DNA of 64,000 bases from positions 1,674,001 to 1,738,000 of the forward strand of contig NZ_CP137892.1 of assembly GCF_033547155.1 (NCBI RefSeq), in the 5' to 3' direction. Source of the DNA: Pseudomonas benzenivorans (GTDB lineage: Bacteria; Pseudomonadota; Gammaproteobacteria; Pseudomonadales; Pseudomonadaceae). Under the pieces are notes generated by a model. It searched no databases. It had not been told where the DNA came from and saw only the letters and a program-made list of their open reading frames with translations. The translations under genes were made by a program, and so were the position numbers. Position 1 is the stretch's first letter. Every line of letters starts with the position of its first letter. Shown piece by piece: positions 56,493 to 64,000 of the stretch.

Positions 56493-57343
56493 GCCCGGTC
56501 GCCGCCCTGCGTTTGCCGCTGCAGATAGACCTCGGCGCATTTCTGGCCTTGCTGCAGCGCCTGCAGGTGCCGCATCGGGTAACCGAGGAGGCCGGCGAAC
56601 AGGTGCTCTGGGTGCCGGACGAGGCGCTGGCCGAGCAGATCCGCGAGCTCTATGCGCGCTACCCCCAGGGCGATCCCGAGGCGCAGGTGCCCGGGACGCA
56701 AGCGTCGGTCGGCTTCCTCCAGAACCTCAAGGGCAGCCCGCTGACGACCGCCATGCTTGGCCTGACCCTACTGGTCGCGGCCCTGACCCTGCTCGGCGAG
56801 AATTTCGCCGCGATCCGCTGGCTGAGCTTCGTCGACTTCCGTATTCAGGGCGATTACGTCTATTTCAGTTACCTGAGCGAGACCCTGGCAACCGGCCAAT
56901 GGTGGCGCCTGCTGACGCCGATGCTGATCCACTTCGGCGTGCTGCACCTGGCGATGAACGCGCTGTGGTACTGGGTGCTGGGTCGGCGCATCGAGGCGCG
57001 GCAGGGCACCTGGATGCTGCTGGGACTGACCCTGGTGTTCGGCCTGGCGGCCAACTTAGCCCAGTATTGGTATGCCGGTCCCTCGCTGTTCGGCGGCCTG
57101 TCCGGCGTGCTCTACGGTCTGCTCGGGCATTGCTGGCTGTTCCAACGCCTGGCGCCGAACGCCGAGTATCGCCTGCCGCCGGGCTTGCTGGTGCTGATGC
57201 TTGGCTGGCTGCTGCTGTGCATGACCGGCATCTTCGAGCTGCTGCGTTTCGCCGCCATCGCCAATGCCGCCCATGTCGGCGGCCTGCTCGCCGGCTGCGC
57301 CACCGGGCTGATGGGCGGCGCACTGGCGCGCCAACGCCGCTAG
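56489..57343 (+). CDS. Rhomboid family intramembrane serine protease
   Basis: A 284-residue polytopic inner-membrane protease. A soluble N-terminal domain (about 1-80, probably a fold similar to the GlpG N domain) precedes six predicted membrane helices from about 88 to 280. Catalytic Ser205 is in GGLSGVLYG and His262 in NAAHVGG; HFGVLHLAMNALWYWVLG is the conserved helix-2 HxxxN region. Start is GTG 56489, overlapping the phosphoesterase stop. The set of landmarks indicates an active GlpG-type rhomboid. Confidence 0.92.
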   Translation: MSPVAALRLPLQIDLGAFLALLQRLQVPHRVTEEAGEQVLWVPDEALAEQIRELYARYPQGDPEAQVPGTQASVGFLQNLKGSPLTTAMLGLTLLVAALTLLGENFAAIRWLSFVDFRIQGDYVYFSYLSETLATGQWWRLLTPMLIHFGVLHLAMNALWYWVLGRRIEARQGTWMLLGLTLVFGLAANLAQYWYAGPSLFGGLSGVLYGLLGHCWLFQRLAPNAEYRLPPGLLVLMLGWLLLCMTGIFELLRFAAIANAAHVGGLLAGCATGLMGGALARQRR

Positions 57344-57381
57344 CAGGCTGGTAAACTGCCCCTTTGTTTCTGGAGCCGCCC

Positions 57382-57645
57382 ATGTCGTCCTTTCTGCAAG
57401 CCATCGAAAACATCACCCCGGAGATCTACCAGAGCCTGAAGCTGGCGGTGGAGATCGGCAAGTGGCCGGACGGCCGCAAGCTGACCCAGGAGCAGAAGGA
57501 GCTGAGCCTGCAGGCGCTGATCGCCTGGGAAATGCAGAACCTGCCGGAAGACCAGCGCATCGGCTACATGGGCCCGCAGGAGTGCAGCTCCAAGTCCGCG
57601 CCGGTGCCGAACCTGCTGTTCAAGTCCTCGGAAAGCCTGCACTGA
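57382..57645 (+). CDS. YeaC-like protein (DUF1315)
   Basis: An 87-residue soluble protein: MSSFLQAIENITPEIYQSLKLAVEIGKWPDGRKLTQEQKELSLQALIAWE is typical of DUF1315, including the WPDGRxLTxEQ motif. Start ATG 57382 follows CTGGAGCCGCCC; TTG 57364 adds six residues without support. The stop overlaps the start of the DUF2797 gene (TGATG), a pairing found widely in gammaproteobacteria. Function unknown. Confidence 0.85.
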   Translation: MSSFLQAIENITPEIYQSLKLAVEIGKWPDGRKLTQEQKELSLQALIAWEMQNLPEDQRIGYMGPQECSSKSAPVPNLLFKSSESLH

Positions 57646-58472
57646 TGATCGAGCTTGGACGTGGCTCGCTGAGCAAAATGGCAGCGCGCCTGGAGGCGCC
57701 GGTGCAATACGCCTTTCGCCTGGGCGAGCAGGAGGTGCCGGTCAATCCGCTGATCGGCCAGCCGCTGCGCCTGGAGTACCTCGGCGCCATTCACTGCACC
57801 CACTGCGGGCGCAAGACCAAGACCAGCTTCAGTCAGGGTTACTGCTACCCCTGCATGCAGAAGCTGGCCCAGTGCGACGTGTGCATCATGAGCCCGGAGC
57901 GCTGCCACTACGACGCCGGCACCTGCCGCGAGCCGAGCTGGGGCGAGCAGTTCTGCATGACCGATCATGTGGTCTATCTGGCCAACTCATCGGGGGTCAA
58001 GGTCGGCATCACCCGTGCCACCCAGGTGCCGACGCGCTGGCTGGACCAGGGCGCCAGCCAGGCGCTGCCGATCCTGCGGGTGGCGACCCGCCAGCAGTCC
58101 GGCTTCGTCGAGGACCTGCTGCGCAGCCAGGTGGCGGACAAGACCAACTGGCGTGCCCTGCTCAAGGGCGATGCGGCGCCGGTCGACCTGGCGGCGGTGC
58201 GCGACCGGCTGTTCGACAGCTGCGGCGAGGGGCTCGAGGCGCTGCAGCAGCGTTTCGGCCTCCAGGCGATCCAGCCGCTGCTCGATCGGCCCGTGGTGGA
58301 GATCGGCTACCCGATCGAGGCCTATCCGGCCAAGATCAGCAGCTTCAACCTGGACAAGAATCCCGTCGCCGAGGGCACGCTGATGGGCATCAAGGGCCAA
58401 TACCTGTTGTTCGACAGCGGGGTGATCAATATCCGCAAGTACACCGGCTACCAGTTGGCCGTGTATCAATAG
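57645..58472 (+). CDS. DUF2797 family zinc-ribbon protein
   Basis: A 275-residue protein. The N-terminal third carries a Cys cluster (CTHCGRKTKTSFSQGYCYPCMQ...CDVC...CHYDAGTC) consistent with one or two zinc sites. Then HVVYLANSSGVKVGITRATQVPTRWLDQGA resembles the core of GIY-YIG/T5orf172-like nuclease domains (VYL...KVGITR). Coupled to the upstream DUF1315 gene by a one-base overlap. A nucleic-acid role is suggested by the modules, but no activity is known to me. Confidence 0.82.
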   Translation: MIELGRGSLSKMAARLEAPVQYAFRLGEQEVPVNPLIGQPLRLEYLGAIHCTHCGRKTKTSFSQGYCYPCMQKLAQCDVCIMSPERCHYDAGTCREPSWGEQFCMTDHVVYLANSSGVKVGITRATQVPTRWLDQGASQALPILRVATRQQSGFVEDLLRSQVADKTNWRALLKGDAAPVDLAAVRDRLFDSCGEGLEALQQRFGLQAIQPLLDRPVVEIGYPIEAYPAKISSFNLDKNPVAEGTLMGIKGQYLLFDSGVINIRKYTGYQLAVYQ

Positions 58473-58548
58473 GCCGCCTGCCGGGCGGCGCCGACCATAA
58501 TTCGCAGATCGGGCCGAACCGGGCCCTGAACCAGAAGGGCCACAAGCC

Positions 58549-61209
58549 ATGCGTACCGAACAACCGAAGATGATCTACCTCAAGGACTACCAGGCGCCGG
58601 ATTATCTGATCGACGAGACGCACCTGACCTTCGAGCTGTTCGAGGACCACAGCCTGGTACACGCCCAGCTGGTGATGCGCCGCAACCCCGCGTGCGCCGG
58701 CGGCGAGCTGCCGCCCCTGATACTCGACGGCCAGCAGCTCGAACTGCTGTCGCTTTCGCTGGATGGCGAGGAACTGAGCGAGACCGACTACCAGCTCGAC
58801 GACAGCCACCTGCGCCTGCAGCCCAAGGCCGAGCGCTTCGTCATCGACAGCAGCGTGCGCATCCATCCGGAAAGCAACACCGCGCTGGAGGGCCTGTACA
58901 AGTCCGGTGGCATGTTCTGCACCCAGTGCGAGGCCGAGGGCTTTCGCAAGATCACCTACTACCTCGACCGTCCGGACGTGATGAGCAAGTTCACCACCAC
59001 GGTCAGCGCCGAGCAGCATCGCTACCCGGTGCTGCTGTCCAACGGCAACCCGGTCGCCAGCGGCCCGGAGGAAGGCGGCCGGCACTGGGCGACCTGGGAA
59101 GACCCGTTCAAGAAACCGGCCTACCTGTTCGCCCTGGTGGCGGGCGACCTGTGGTGCGTGGAGGACAGCTTCACCACCATGAGCCGGCGCGAGGTGGCGC
59201 TGCGCATCTATGTCGAGCCGGAGAACATCGACAAGTGCCAGCACGCCATGGACAGCCTGAAGAAGTCGATGAAGTGGGACGAGGAGGTCTACGGCCGCGA
59301 GTACGACCTGGACATCTTCATGATCGTCGCGGTCAACGACTTCAACATGGGCGCCATGGAGAACAAGGGCCTCAACATCTTCAACTCCAGCTGCGTACTG
59401 GCCCGCGCCGAGACCGCCACCGACGCCGCCCACCAGCGGGTCGAGGCGGTGGTGGCCCACGAGTACTTCCACAACTGGTCGGGCAACCGGGTAACCTGCC
59501 GCGACTGGTTCCAGCTGTCGCTCAAGGAAGGCTTCACCGTGTTCCGCGATGCCGAGTTCAGCGCCGACATGAACTCGCGCACGGTCAAGCGCATCGAGGA
59601 CGTGGCCTACCTGCGCACCCACCAGTTCGCCGAGGACGCCGGGCCCATGGCCCACCCGGTGCGCCCGGACGCCTACATGGAGATCTCCAACTTCTACACC
59701 CTGACGGTCTACGAGAAGGGTTCGGAAGTGCTGCGCATGATCCACTGCCTGCTCGGCGCCGAGGCGTTCCGCCAGGGCAGCGACCTGTACTTCGCGCGTC
59801 ACGACGGCCAGGCGGTGACCTGCGACGACTTCATCCAGGCCATGGAGGACGCCAGCGGCCAGGATCTCAGCCAGTTCAAACGCTGGTACACCCAGGCCGG
59901 CACGCCGCGTTTGGCGGTCAGCGAGGTCTATGATGCGCAGGCCAAGACCTACAGCCTGACCTTCCGGCAGAGCTGCCCGGCCACCCCGGGGCAGAGCGAG
60001 AAGCAGCCGTTCGTCATCCCGGTCGCCCTGGGCCTGCTGGATGCGGCGGGCAACGACCTGCCGCTGCGCCTGGCCGGCGAGTCGGCGGCAGTGGGCACCT
60101 CGCGGGTGCTGTCGGTGACCGAGGCAGAGCAGCGCTTCGTCTTCGAGGGCATCGAGGCCAAGCCGTTGCCCTCCTTGCTGCGCGGCTTCAGTGCGCCGGT
60201 CAAGCTGAGCTTCCCCTACAGCCGCGATCAGCTGATGTTCCTCATGCAGCACGACAGCGACGGCTTCAACCGCTGGGAGGCCGGCCAGCAGCTGGCGGTG
60301 CAGGTGCTGCAGGAGCTGATCGGCCAGCAGCAGCGCGGCGAGGCCCTGGTCATGGACCCGCGCCTGACCGGCGCCCTGCGCAGCGTGCTGGAGGACGAGC
60401 AACTGGATCAGGCCATGGTCGCCGAGATGCTGTCGCTGCCGGGCGAGGGCTATCTCACCGAGATCAGCGAGGTGGCCGACGTCGAGGCCATCCACGCGGC
60501 CCGCGAGTTCGCCCGCCGGCAACTGGCCGAGGCCCTGTTCGAACCCTTGTGGCAGCGCTACCAGGCCAACCGCGAGGCGTCGCGCAACAGTGCCTATGTC
60601 GCCGAGGCCGCGCACTTCGCCCGCCGCAGCCTGCAGAACATCGCCCTGTCCTACCTGATGCTCGACGGCAAGGCCGAGGTGCTGGCCGCCTGCCTGGAGC
60701 AGTTCGAGGTGTGCGACAACATGACCGAGCGCCTCGCCGCCCTGGCGGTGCTGGTCAATTCGCCGTACGAGGAGGAGAAGGCCAAGGCCCTGGCCAGCTT
60801 CGCCGAATTCTTCAAGGACAACCCCCTGGTCATGGACCAGTGGTTCAGCGTGCAGGCCGCCTGCAGCCTGCCCGGCGCGCTGCAGCGGGTGCAGCAGCTG
60901 ATGCAGCACCCGACCTTCACCCTGAAGAACCCGAACAAGGTGCGCGCCCTGATCGGCGCCTTCGCCGGGCAGAACCCGGTGGGCTTCCACCAGGCCGACG
61001 GCAGTGGCTACCGCTTCCTCGCCGACCAGGTGATCACCCTCAACGCCCTCAACCCGCAGATCGCCGCGCGCCTGCTGGCGCCGCTGACGCGCTGGCGCAA
61101 GTACGACAGCGCCCGTCAGGGCCTGATGAGGGCCGAGCTGGAGCGCATCCTGGCCTCCGGCGAGCTGTCCAGCGACGTCTTCGAGGTGGTCAGCAAGAGC
61201 CTCGCCTGA
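58549..61209 (+). CDS. pepN: Aminopeptidase N
   Basis: An 886-residue M1 zinc metallopeptidase that removes N-terminal residues from peptides in the cytoplasm. The exopeptidase motif GAMENKGL is at about 266-273, and the zinc site HEYFHNW has His304, Glu305 and His308 with the second glutamate in SLKEGFTVFRD 19 residues on. Length and motifs fit gammaproteobacterial PepN. ATG 58549 is used; no strong Shine-Dalgarno is seen. Followed by a strong terminator. Confidence 0.97.
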   Translation: MRTEQPKMIYLKDYQAPDYLIDETHLTFELFEDHSLVHAQLVMRRNPACAGGELPPLILDGQQLELLSLSLDGEELSETDYQLDDSHLRLQPKAERFVIDSSVRIHPESNTALEGLYKSGGMFCTQCEAEGFRKITYYLDRPDVMSKFTTTVSAEQHRYPVLLSNGNPVASGPEEGGRHWATWEDPFKKPAYLFALVAGDLWCVEDSFTTMSRREVALRIYVEPENIDKCQHAMDSLKKSMKWDEEVYGREYDLDIFMIVAVNDFNMGAMENKGLNIFNSSCVLARAETATDAAHQRVEAVVAHEYFHNWSGNRVTCRDWFQLSLKEGFTVFRDAEFSADMNSRTVKRIEDVAYLRTHQFAEDAGPMAHPVRPDAYMEISNFYTLTVYEKGSEVLRMIHCLLGAEAFRQGSDLYFARHDGQAVTCDDFIQAMEDASGQDLSQFKRWYTQAGTPRLAVSEVYDAQAKTYSLTFRQSCPATPGQSEKQPFVIPVALGLLDAAGNDLPLRLAGESAAVGTSRVLSVTEAEQRFVFEGIEAKPLPSLLRGFSAPVKLSFPYSRDQLMFLMQHDSDGFNRWEAGQQLAVQVLQELIGQQQRGEALVMDPRLTGALRSVLEDEQLDQAMVAEMLSLPGEGYLTEISEVADVEAIHAAREFARRQLAEALFEPLWQRYQANREASRNSAYVAEAAHFARRSLQNIALSYLMLDGKAEVLAACLEQFEVCDNMTERLAALAVLVNSPYEEEKAKALASFAEFFKDNPLVMDQWFSVQAACSLPGALQRVQQLMQHPTFTLKNPNKVRALIGAFAGQNPVGFHQADGSGYRFLADQVITLNALNPQIAARLLAPLTRWRKYDSARQGLMRAELERILASGELSSDVFEVVSKSLA

Positions 61210-61229
61210 GGTTCATCCGCGCCCGCGTG

Positions 61230-61266
61230 AAAGTGTTACCGACCTTGGGTCGGTAACACTTTTTTG
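61230..61266 (+). terminator. Rho-independent terminator of pepN
   Basis: AAGTGTTACCGACC and GGTCGGTAACACTT form a near-perfect stem around a TTG loop and run into TTTTTTG. Confidence 0.9.
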
Positions 61267-61367
61267 TTACCCAATGAAATTTAAACGACATCGCTTATGC
61301 GCTTTCTTACTTTAGATTGCCGCGGTGCGGCTTGACTGTGTCTGCATTTCCTGAATTCGAATGCCTG

Positions 61368-61379
61368 TCTATCGATAGA
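61368..61379. promoter_or_regulatory. TCTATCGATAGA palindrome upstream of the DUF1302 gene
   Basis: A perfect 12-bp palindrome, identical to the core of the 14-bp palindrome at 2373-2386. It lies 160 bases upstream of the sigma-54 promoter, a distance suited to an upstream activator site, although the match at 2373 stands before a sigma-70-type promoter. Confidence 0.4.
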
Positions 61380-61527
61380 AGGAATGACTGAGGCTGTCGG
61401 ATCGTAGGACAGGATTCGTCGTTCCTGATGCGTATTCATTCCCGTTGATCAGTGTCTGATCGGTCACAAAGTGGCTCTAGGGCCGGGCTCGCAGGATGCT
61501 GGCCTGTTTTTATACGACCGTTTGAAT

Positions 61528-61543
61528 TGGCACCATGGTTGCA
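61528..61543 (+). promoter_or_regulatory. Sigma-54 promoter of the DUF1302/DUF1329 genes
   Basis: TGGCAC (61528-61533), five bases, TTGCA (61539-61543) reproduces the -24/-12 consensus with exact spacing. Transcription would start near 61555, about 158 bases before the DUF1302 start. An enhancer-binding activator is therefore required. Confidence 0.8.
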
Positions 61544-61712
61544 ATAGCCGCCGGGGTTTTGTCTCCGCATCGGTGCATGCCAGTGCAGAACCGCGCGTGA
61601 GCGCGCTGGGGCGTTTCCTGCCAACCAACCTAGGCCGTCGTCAGTGCGGCTGTGCCGCGCCCCGTTGTCGGGCGCGAAAAGAAGAACGATCTGTCCACGG
61701 AGTGAAGTCTCG

Positions 61713-63782
61713 ATGGAAATTAATGCCCGCAAGCCCCTATTGCGTTTCGCGCCGGCCAAGGCCGGTTTCGCCTTTGCCGGCATCTTGCCGCTGCTGGTAG
61801 CCGCCCAGGCCCAGGCGGTGGAATTCAGCTTCGCCGACAACGAAATCGCCGGCTCCATCGACACCACCGTCTCCTATGGCCAGCTCTGGCGTGTGCAGGG
61901 TCAGGACAAGAGCAACAACGACATCAACACCAACGACGGCAATCGCAACTTCGATACCGGCCTGGTTTCCGAGGTGTTCAAGATCACTTCGGACCTGGAA
62001 GTGACCTACCAGAACTACGGGGCCTTCATTCGCGGCACGGCGTTCTATGACACCCAGATCATGGACAAGCGCAACGACTATCTCGGCGCCAACGATCCAG
62101 TGCAGCCGAGCCAGAGCTTCCCGCACGACAATCACTTCACCTCCGAGACCCGCCACAAGGCCGGGCGCGACGCACAGATCCTCGACGCCTATGTCTACGG
62201 CAACTGGGATATCGGTGACATGCCGCTGACCGCGCGCCTGGGGCGCCAGGTGTTCAACTGGGGCGAGGGCATCTTCTATCGCGGCGGCATCAACACCACC
62301 AATCCGGTGGATGCGGCCAAGTTCCGCCTGCCCGGCTCCGAACTGAAGGAAGTGCTGGTGCCGGTGGAGGCGCTGAACTTCAACATCGGCCTGACCGATA
62401 ACCTGTCGATGGAGACCTTCTACCAGTTCAACTGGAAGGAGTCGGCCATCGACCCGGTGGGTACCTATTTCTCCGAGACCGACCTGTTCGCCGACGGTGG
62501 CAATACGGCTTACTCCACCCAGCCGGCGTTGATCGGTGCGGGGCCGCTGTATAACCAGCTGAGCGCCTTGGGTGTGGGTGGGTTGCAGGGCGGTCGACCA
62601 ATCGACGCCAGCGGCAATATCAAGGTCGCCTCGATCGGGCCGGATATCAACGCCAAGAATGATGGCCAGTTCGGTGTGGCCTTCCGTTATATCGCCGAGG
62701 AACTGAACTCCACCGAGTTCGGCTTCTATTTCGTCAATTACCACGCCAAAGAGCCGACCATTGCCGCGGACCTGGGCAGCTACCAGGGCCTCAACCTGCA
62801 GCAAATCGCGCAAACGATAGTCGCTGGCCAAACGCAGCAGGGACTGCTGCAAGCCGGCTTTACCCCCGCGCAGATTGCCCAGGTCGCGGCCGGCGGCTCC
62901 ACCGGCAGTCCGGCGGCAGATGCGGCGATCGGCGGTGCGTTGGCTAGCATTCCTGCGACCGTCGGGGCGGGCTTGGCTGATCCAAACTCTACGCTTTCGC
63001 GTGCTGTGGGCGGGGTTGCGACCATCGATGTGGCCAATCAGGTCAATGGTCGACGCGAATATGCCGAAGATATCCGCATGTACGGCATGAGCTTCAATAC
63101 CACCGTAGGCGAGGCCTCGGTGTTCGGGGAGCTGTCCTATCGGCCGAACCTGCCGGTCGGCATCGCCACCACCAACGACCTGCTGGGTGATCTGCTGCTC
63201 CAGGCGCCGGCCCTGGCTACGCCGGGTAGGATCGTCAATATCGGCGGGCAGAGCGTTCAGTTGGGCGATCAGATCCATAACTACGAGCGCGTCGAGGCCT
63301 TCAACGCCTCCCTGGGCAGCATCTACAACTTCGGTCCGACCCTGGGCTTCGATTCGCTGTTCGGTGTCGCCGAACTGGCTTCCGAGCACCTGCGCGGCAG
63401 CGACCTGCAATACAGCTCGCGAAACGGCAACCGTTACTACGCCGGTCGCCCCAACAGCGCCTATGTCTCGGGCTTCGATCGCGACGACCAGATCAACAAG
63501 AACGCCTACGGCTACACCCTGATGCTGTCGGGCACCTGGAACGACGTCTACGCCGGGGTCAACCTGTCGCCCTTCGCCGTGTACAAGCATGACTTCGAAG
63601 GCAACTCGCACCAGACCGGCAACTTCATCGAGGGGCGTAAGGCCTACACCGTCGGCCTGCGCGCCAGCTACCTCAACAGCCTGGAAACCGAGCTGCAATA
63701 CACCGAGTTCTATGGCGCCGGGCAGAATAACTCGACGCGCGACCGCGACAACATCGGCGTCAACGTCAAGTACTCCTTCTAA
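61713..63782 (+). CDS. DUF1302 outer-membrane-type protein
   Basis: A 689-residue exported protein: signal peptide about 1-35 (AGFAFAGILPLLVAAQAQA), then beta-rich sequence with alternating hydrophobic and polar residues throughout and a C-terminal Phe (VNVKYSF), the usual outer-membrane barrel signature. GRQVFNWGEGIFYRGGINTTNPVD is a typical DUF1302 block. A low-complexity Ala/Gly/Gln insert (about 350-450) interrupts the barrel region. In pseudomonads DUF1302 is usually paired with DUF1329, as here, and such pairs are linked to uptake or modification of hydrophobic compounds; the role is not settled. ATG 61713 follows GGAGTGAAG. Confidence 0.87.
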   Translation: MEINARKPLLRFAPAKAGFAFAGILPLLVAAQAQAVEFSFADNEIAGSIDTTVSYGQLWRVQGQDKSNNDINTNDGNRNFDTGLVSEVFKITSDLEVTYQNYGAFIRGTAFYDTQIMDKRNDYLGANDPVQPSQSFPHDNHFTSETRHKAGRDAQILDAYVYGNWDIGDMPLTARLGRQVFNWGEGIFYRGGINTTNPVDAAKFRLPGSELKEVLVPVEALNFNIGLTDNLSMETFYQFNWKESAIDPVGTYFSETDLFADGGNTAYSTQPALIGAGPLYNQLSALGVGGLQGGRPIDASGNIKVASIGPDINAKNDGQFGVAFRYIAEELNSTEFGFYFVNYHAKEPTIAADLGSYQGLNLQQIAQTIVAGQTQQGLLQAGFTPAQIAQVAAGGSTGSPAADAAIGGALASIPATVGAGLADPNSTLSRAVGGVATIDVANQVNGRREYAEDIRMYGMSFNTTVGEASVFGELSYRPNLPVGIATTNDLLGDLLLQAPALATPGRIVNIGGQSVQLGDQIHNYERVEAFNASLGSIYNFGPTLGFDSLFGVAELASEHLRGSDLQYSSRNGNRYYAGRPNSAYVSGFDRDDQINKNAYGYTLMLSGTWNDVYAGVNLSPFAVYKHDFEGNSHQTGNFIEGRKAYTVGLRASYLNSLETELQYTEFYGAGQNNSTRDRDNIGVNVKYSF

Positions 63783-63847
63783 GTCCTAACGAGAAATTTT
63801 CCGGGTGCCGACAGGTGCCCGGTGCAATCTGATTACGGAGAAATGCG

Positions 63848-64000
63848 ATGCTGAGAAAGCACACCTTGATGGGCGCTGCCGTTGCCCTGGCGCTGTCCGC
63901 CGGCAGCGCGCTGGCGGCGGTTGCGCCGCAGGAAGCGGCCAAGCTGGGCGCCAGCTTGACGCCTTTCGGCGCCGAGAAGGCGGGCAATGCCGCCGGCACT
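63848..64000 (+). CDS. DUF1329 family exported protein, N-terminal fragment
   Basis: Fifty-one codons up to the window edge. Signal peptide about 1-23 (LMGAAVALALSAGSALA), then VAPQEAAKLGASLTPFGAEKAGNAAGT, which matches the start of DUF1329 periplasmic proteins (the L-G-x-x-LTPxGAE-x-AGN motif). ATG 63848 follows ACGGAGAAATGCG; an ATG at 63843 is out of this frame. It is 65 bases after the DUF1302 stop and probably in the same sigma-54 transcript. Confidence 0.85.
   Translation, partial: MLRKHTLMGAAVALALSAGSALAAVAPQEAAKLGASLTPFGAEKAGNAAGT

Larger units (their letters stand above)
61210..61712. other. Long gene-free region upstream of the DUF1302 gene
   Basis: 503 bases with no convincing gene: the pepN terminator (61230-61266), an AT-rich stretch, the TCTATCGATAGA palindrome (61368-61379), repeated TGATC motifs near 61445-61460, and a sigma-54 promoter (61528-61543). 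The rest is a 155-base leader of the DUF1302 gene. Short frames here overlap on both strands and lack ribosome sites. Confidence 0.5.

Noticed and set aside
61737..63698. A 653-codon minus-strand frame opposite the DUF1302 gene
   Set aside because: Shadow of the opposite strand in a high-GC gene; no ribosome site and a composition typical of antisense frames.

Overview
The window is GC-rich chromosomal DNA from a gammaproteobacterium. Gene content and order (tyrB-uvrB-gltX, leuCDB-asd-fimV-truA-trpF-accD-folC-dedD-cvpA-purF-metZ, then a divergent xcp type II secretion cluster, tRNA-Val/Asp, fadH, nadK, rhomboid, pepN) match what I know of Pseudomonas, closest in layout to the P. aeruginosa block around leuC to pepN. 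There are no insertion sequences, prophage genes, integrases or CRISPR arrays; almost everything is core genome, densely packed, with short overlaps inside operons.

Layout. 1-2.3 kb: minus-strand exported hydrolase, a cut-off exported protein, a GNAT acetyltransferase and a DUF2061 protein. 2.5-3.3 kb: a small ComEA-like helix-hairpin-helix protein, then tRNA-Asn with a duplicated 3' tail and terminator. 3.3-9.3 kb: tyrB diverging from uvrB, a LysR regulator, gltX. 9.3-9.9 kb: two tandem tRNA-Ala(GGC)/tRNA-Glu(TTC) pairs behind a strong promoter. 10-14.5 kb: TetR-hydrolase pair, thioesterase with a coupled leader ORF, dusC, an SDR, and an Hsp20 gene with a sigma-32-like promoter and a probable ROSE thermometer. 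14.5-18.9 kb: a five-PAS GGDEF-EAL protein and a LysR regulator diverging from leuC. 19-23.4 kb: leuC, leuD, leuB, asd. 24-34.9 kb: fimV, truA, trpF, accD, folC, dedD, cvpA, purF, metZ.

35-45.3 kb holds a complete Xcp/Gsp type II secretion set: gspC-gspD on the minus strand and gspE-F-G-H-I-J-K-L-M on the plus strand, the latter coupled mostly by 4-base stop/start overlaps. It encodes the secretin, inner-membrane platform, ATPase, major and four minor pseudopilins; no prepilin peptidase lies here. 45.4-45.8 kb: tRNA-Val and two tRNA-Asp, then a 28-codon acidic mini-ORF. 46-64 kb: AraC regulator/fadH pair, an NTF2-like protein, an uncharacterised coiled-coil protein, a PLP enzyme, a double cyclic-nucleotide-binding/rhodanese fusion, a DUF1853 protein, nadK-metallophosphatase-rhomboid, YeaC-like/DUF2797 pair, pepN, and a DUF1302-DUF1329 export pair behind a textbook sigma-54 promoter.

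I did not find a clearly new multi-gene system. The most interesting signals are regulatory or small-scale: the sigma-54 site before DUF1302, the ROSE-like leader, the fimV terminator lying inside the 5' end of truA, the duplicated tRNA-Asn tail, two very short ORFs, an identical 12-bp palindrome upstream of two unrelated genes, and the TetR operator with three half-sites.
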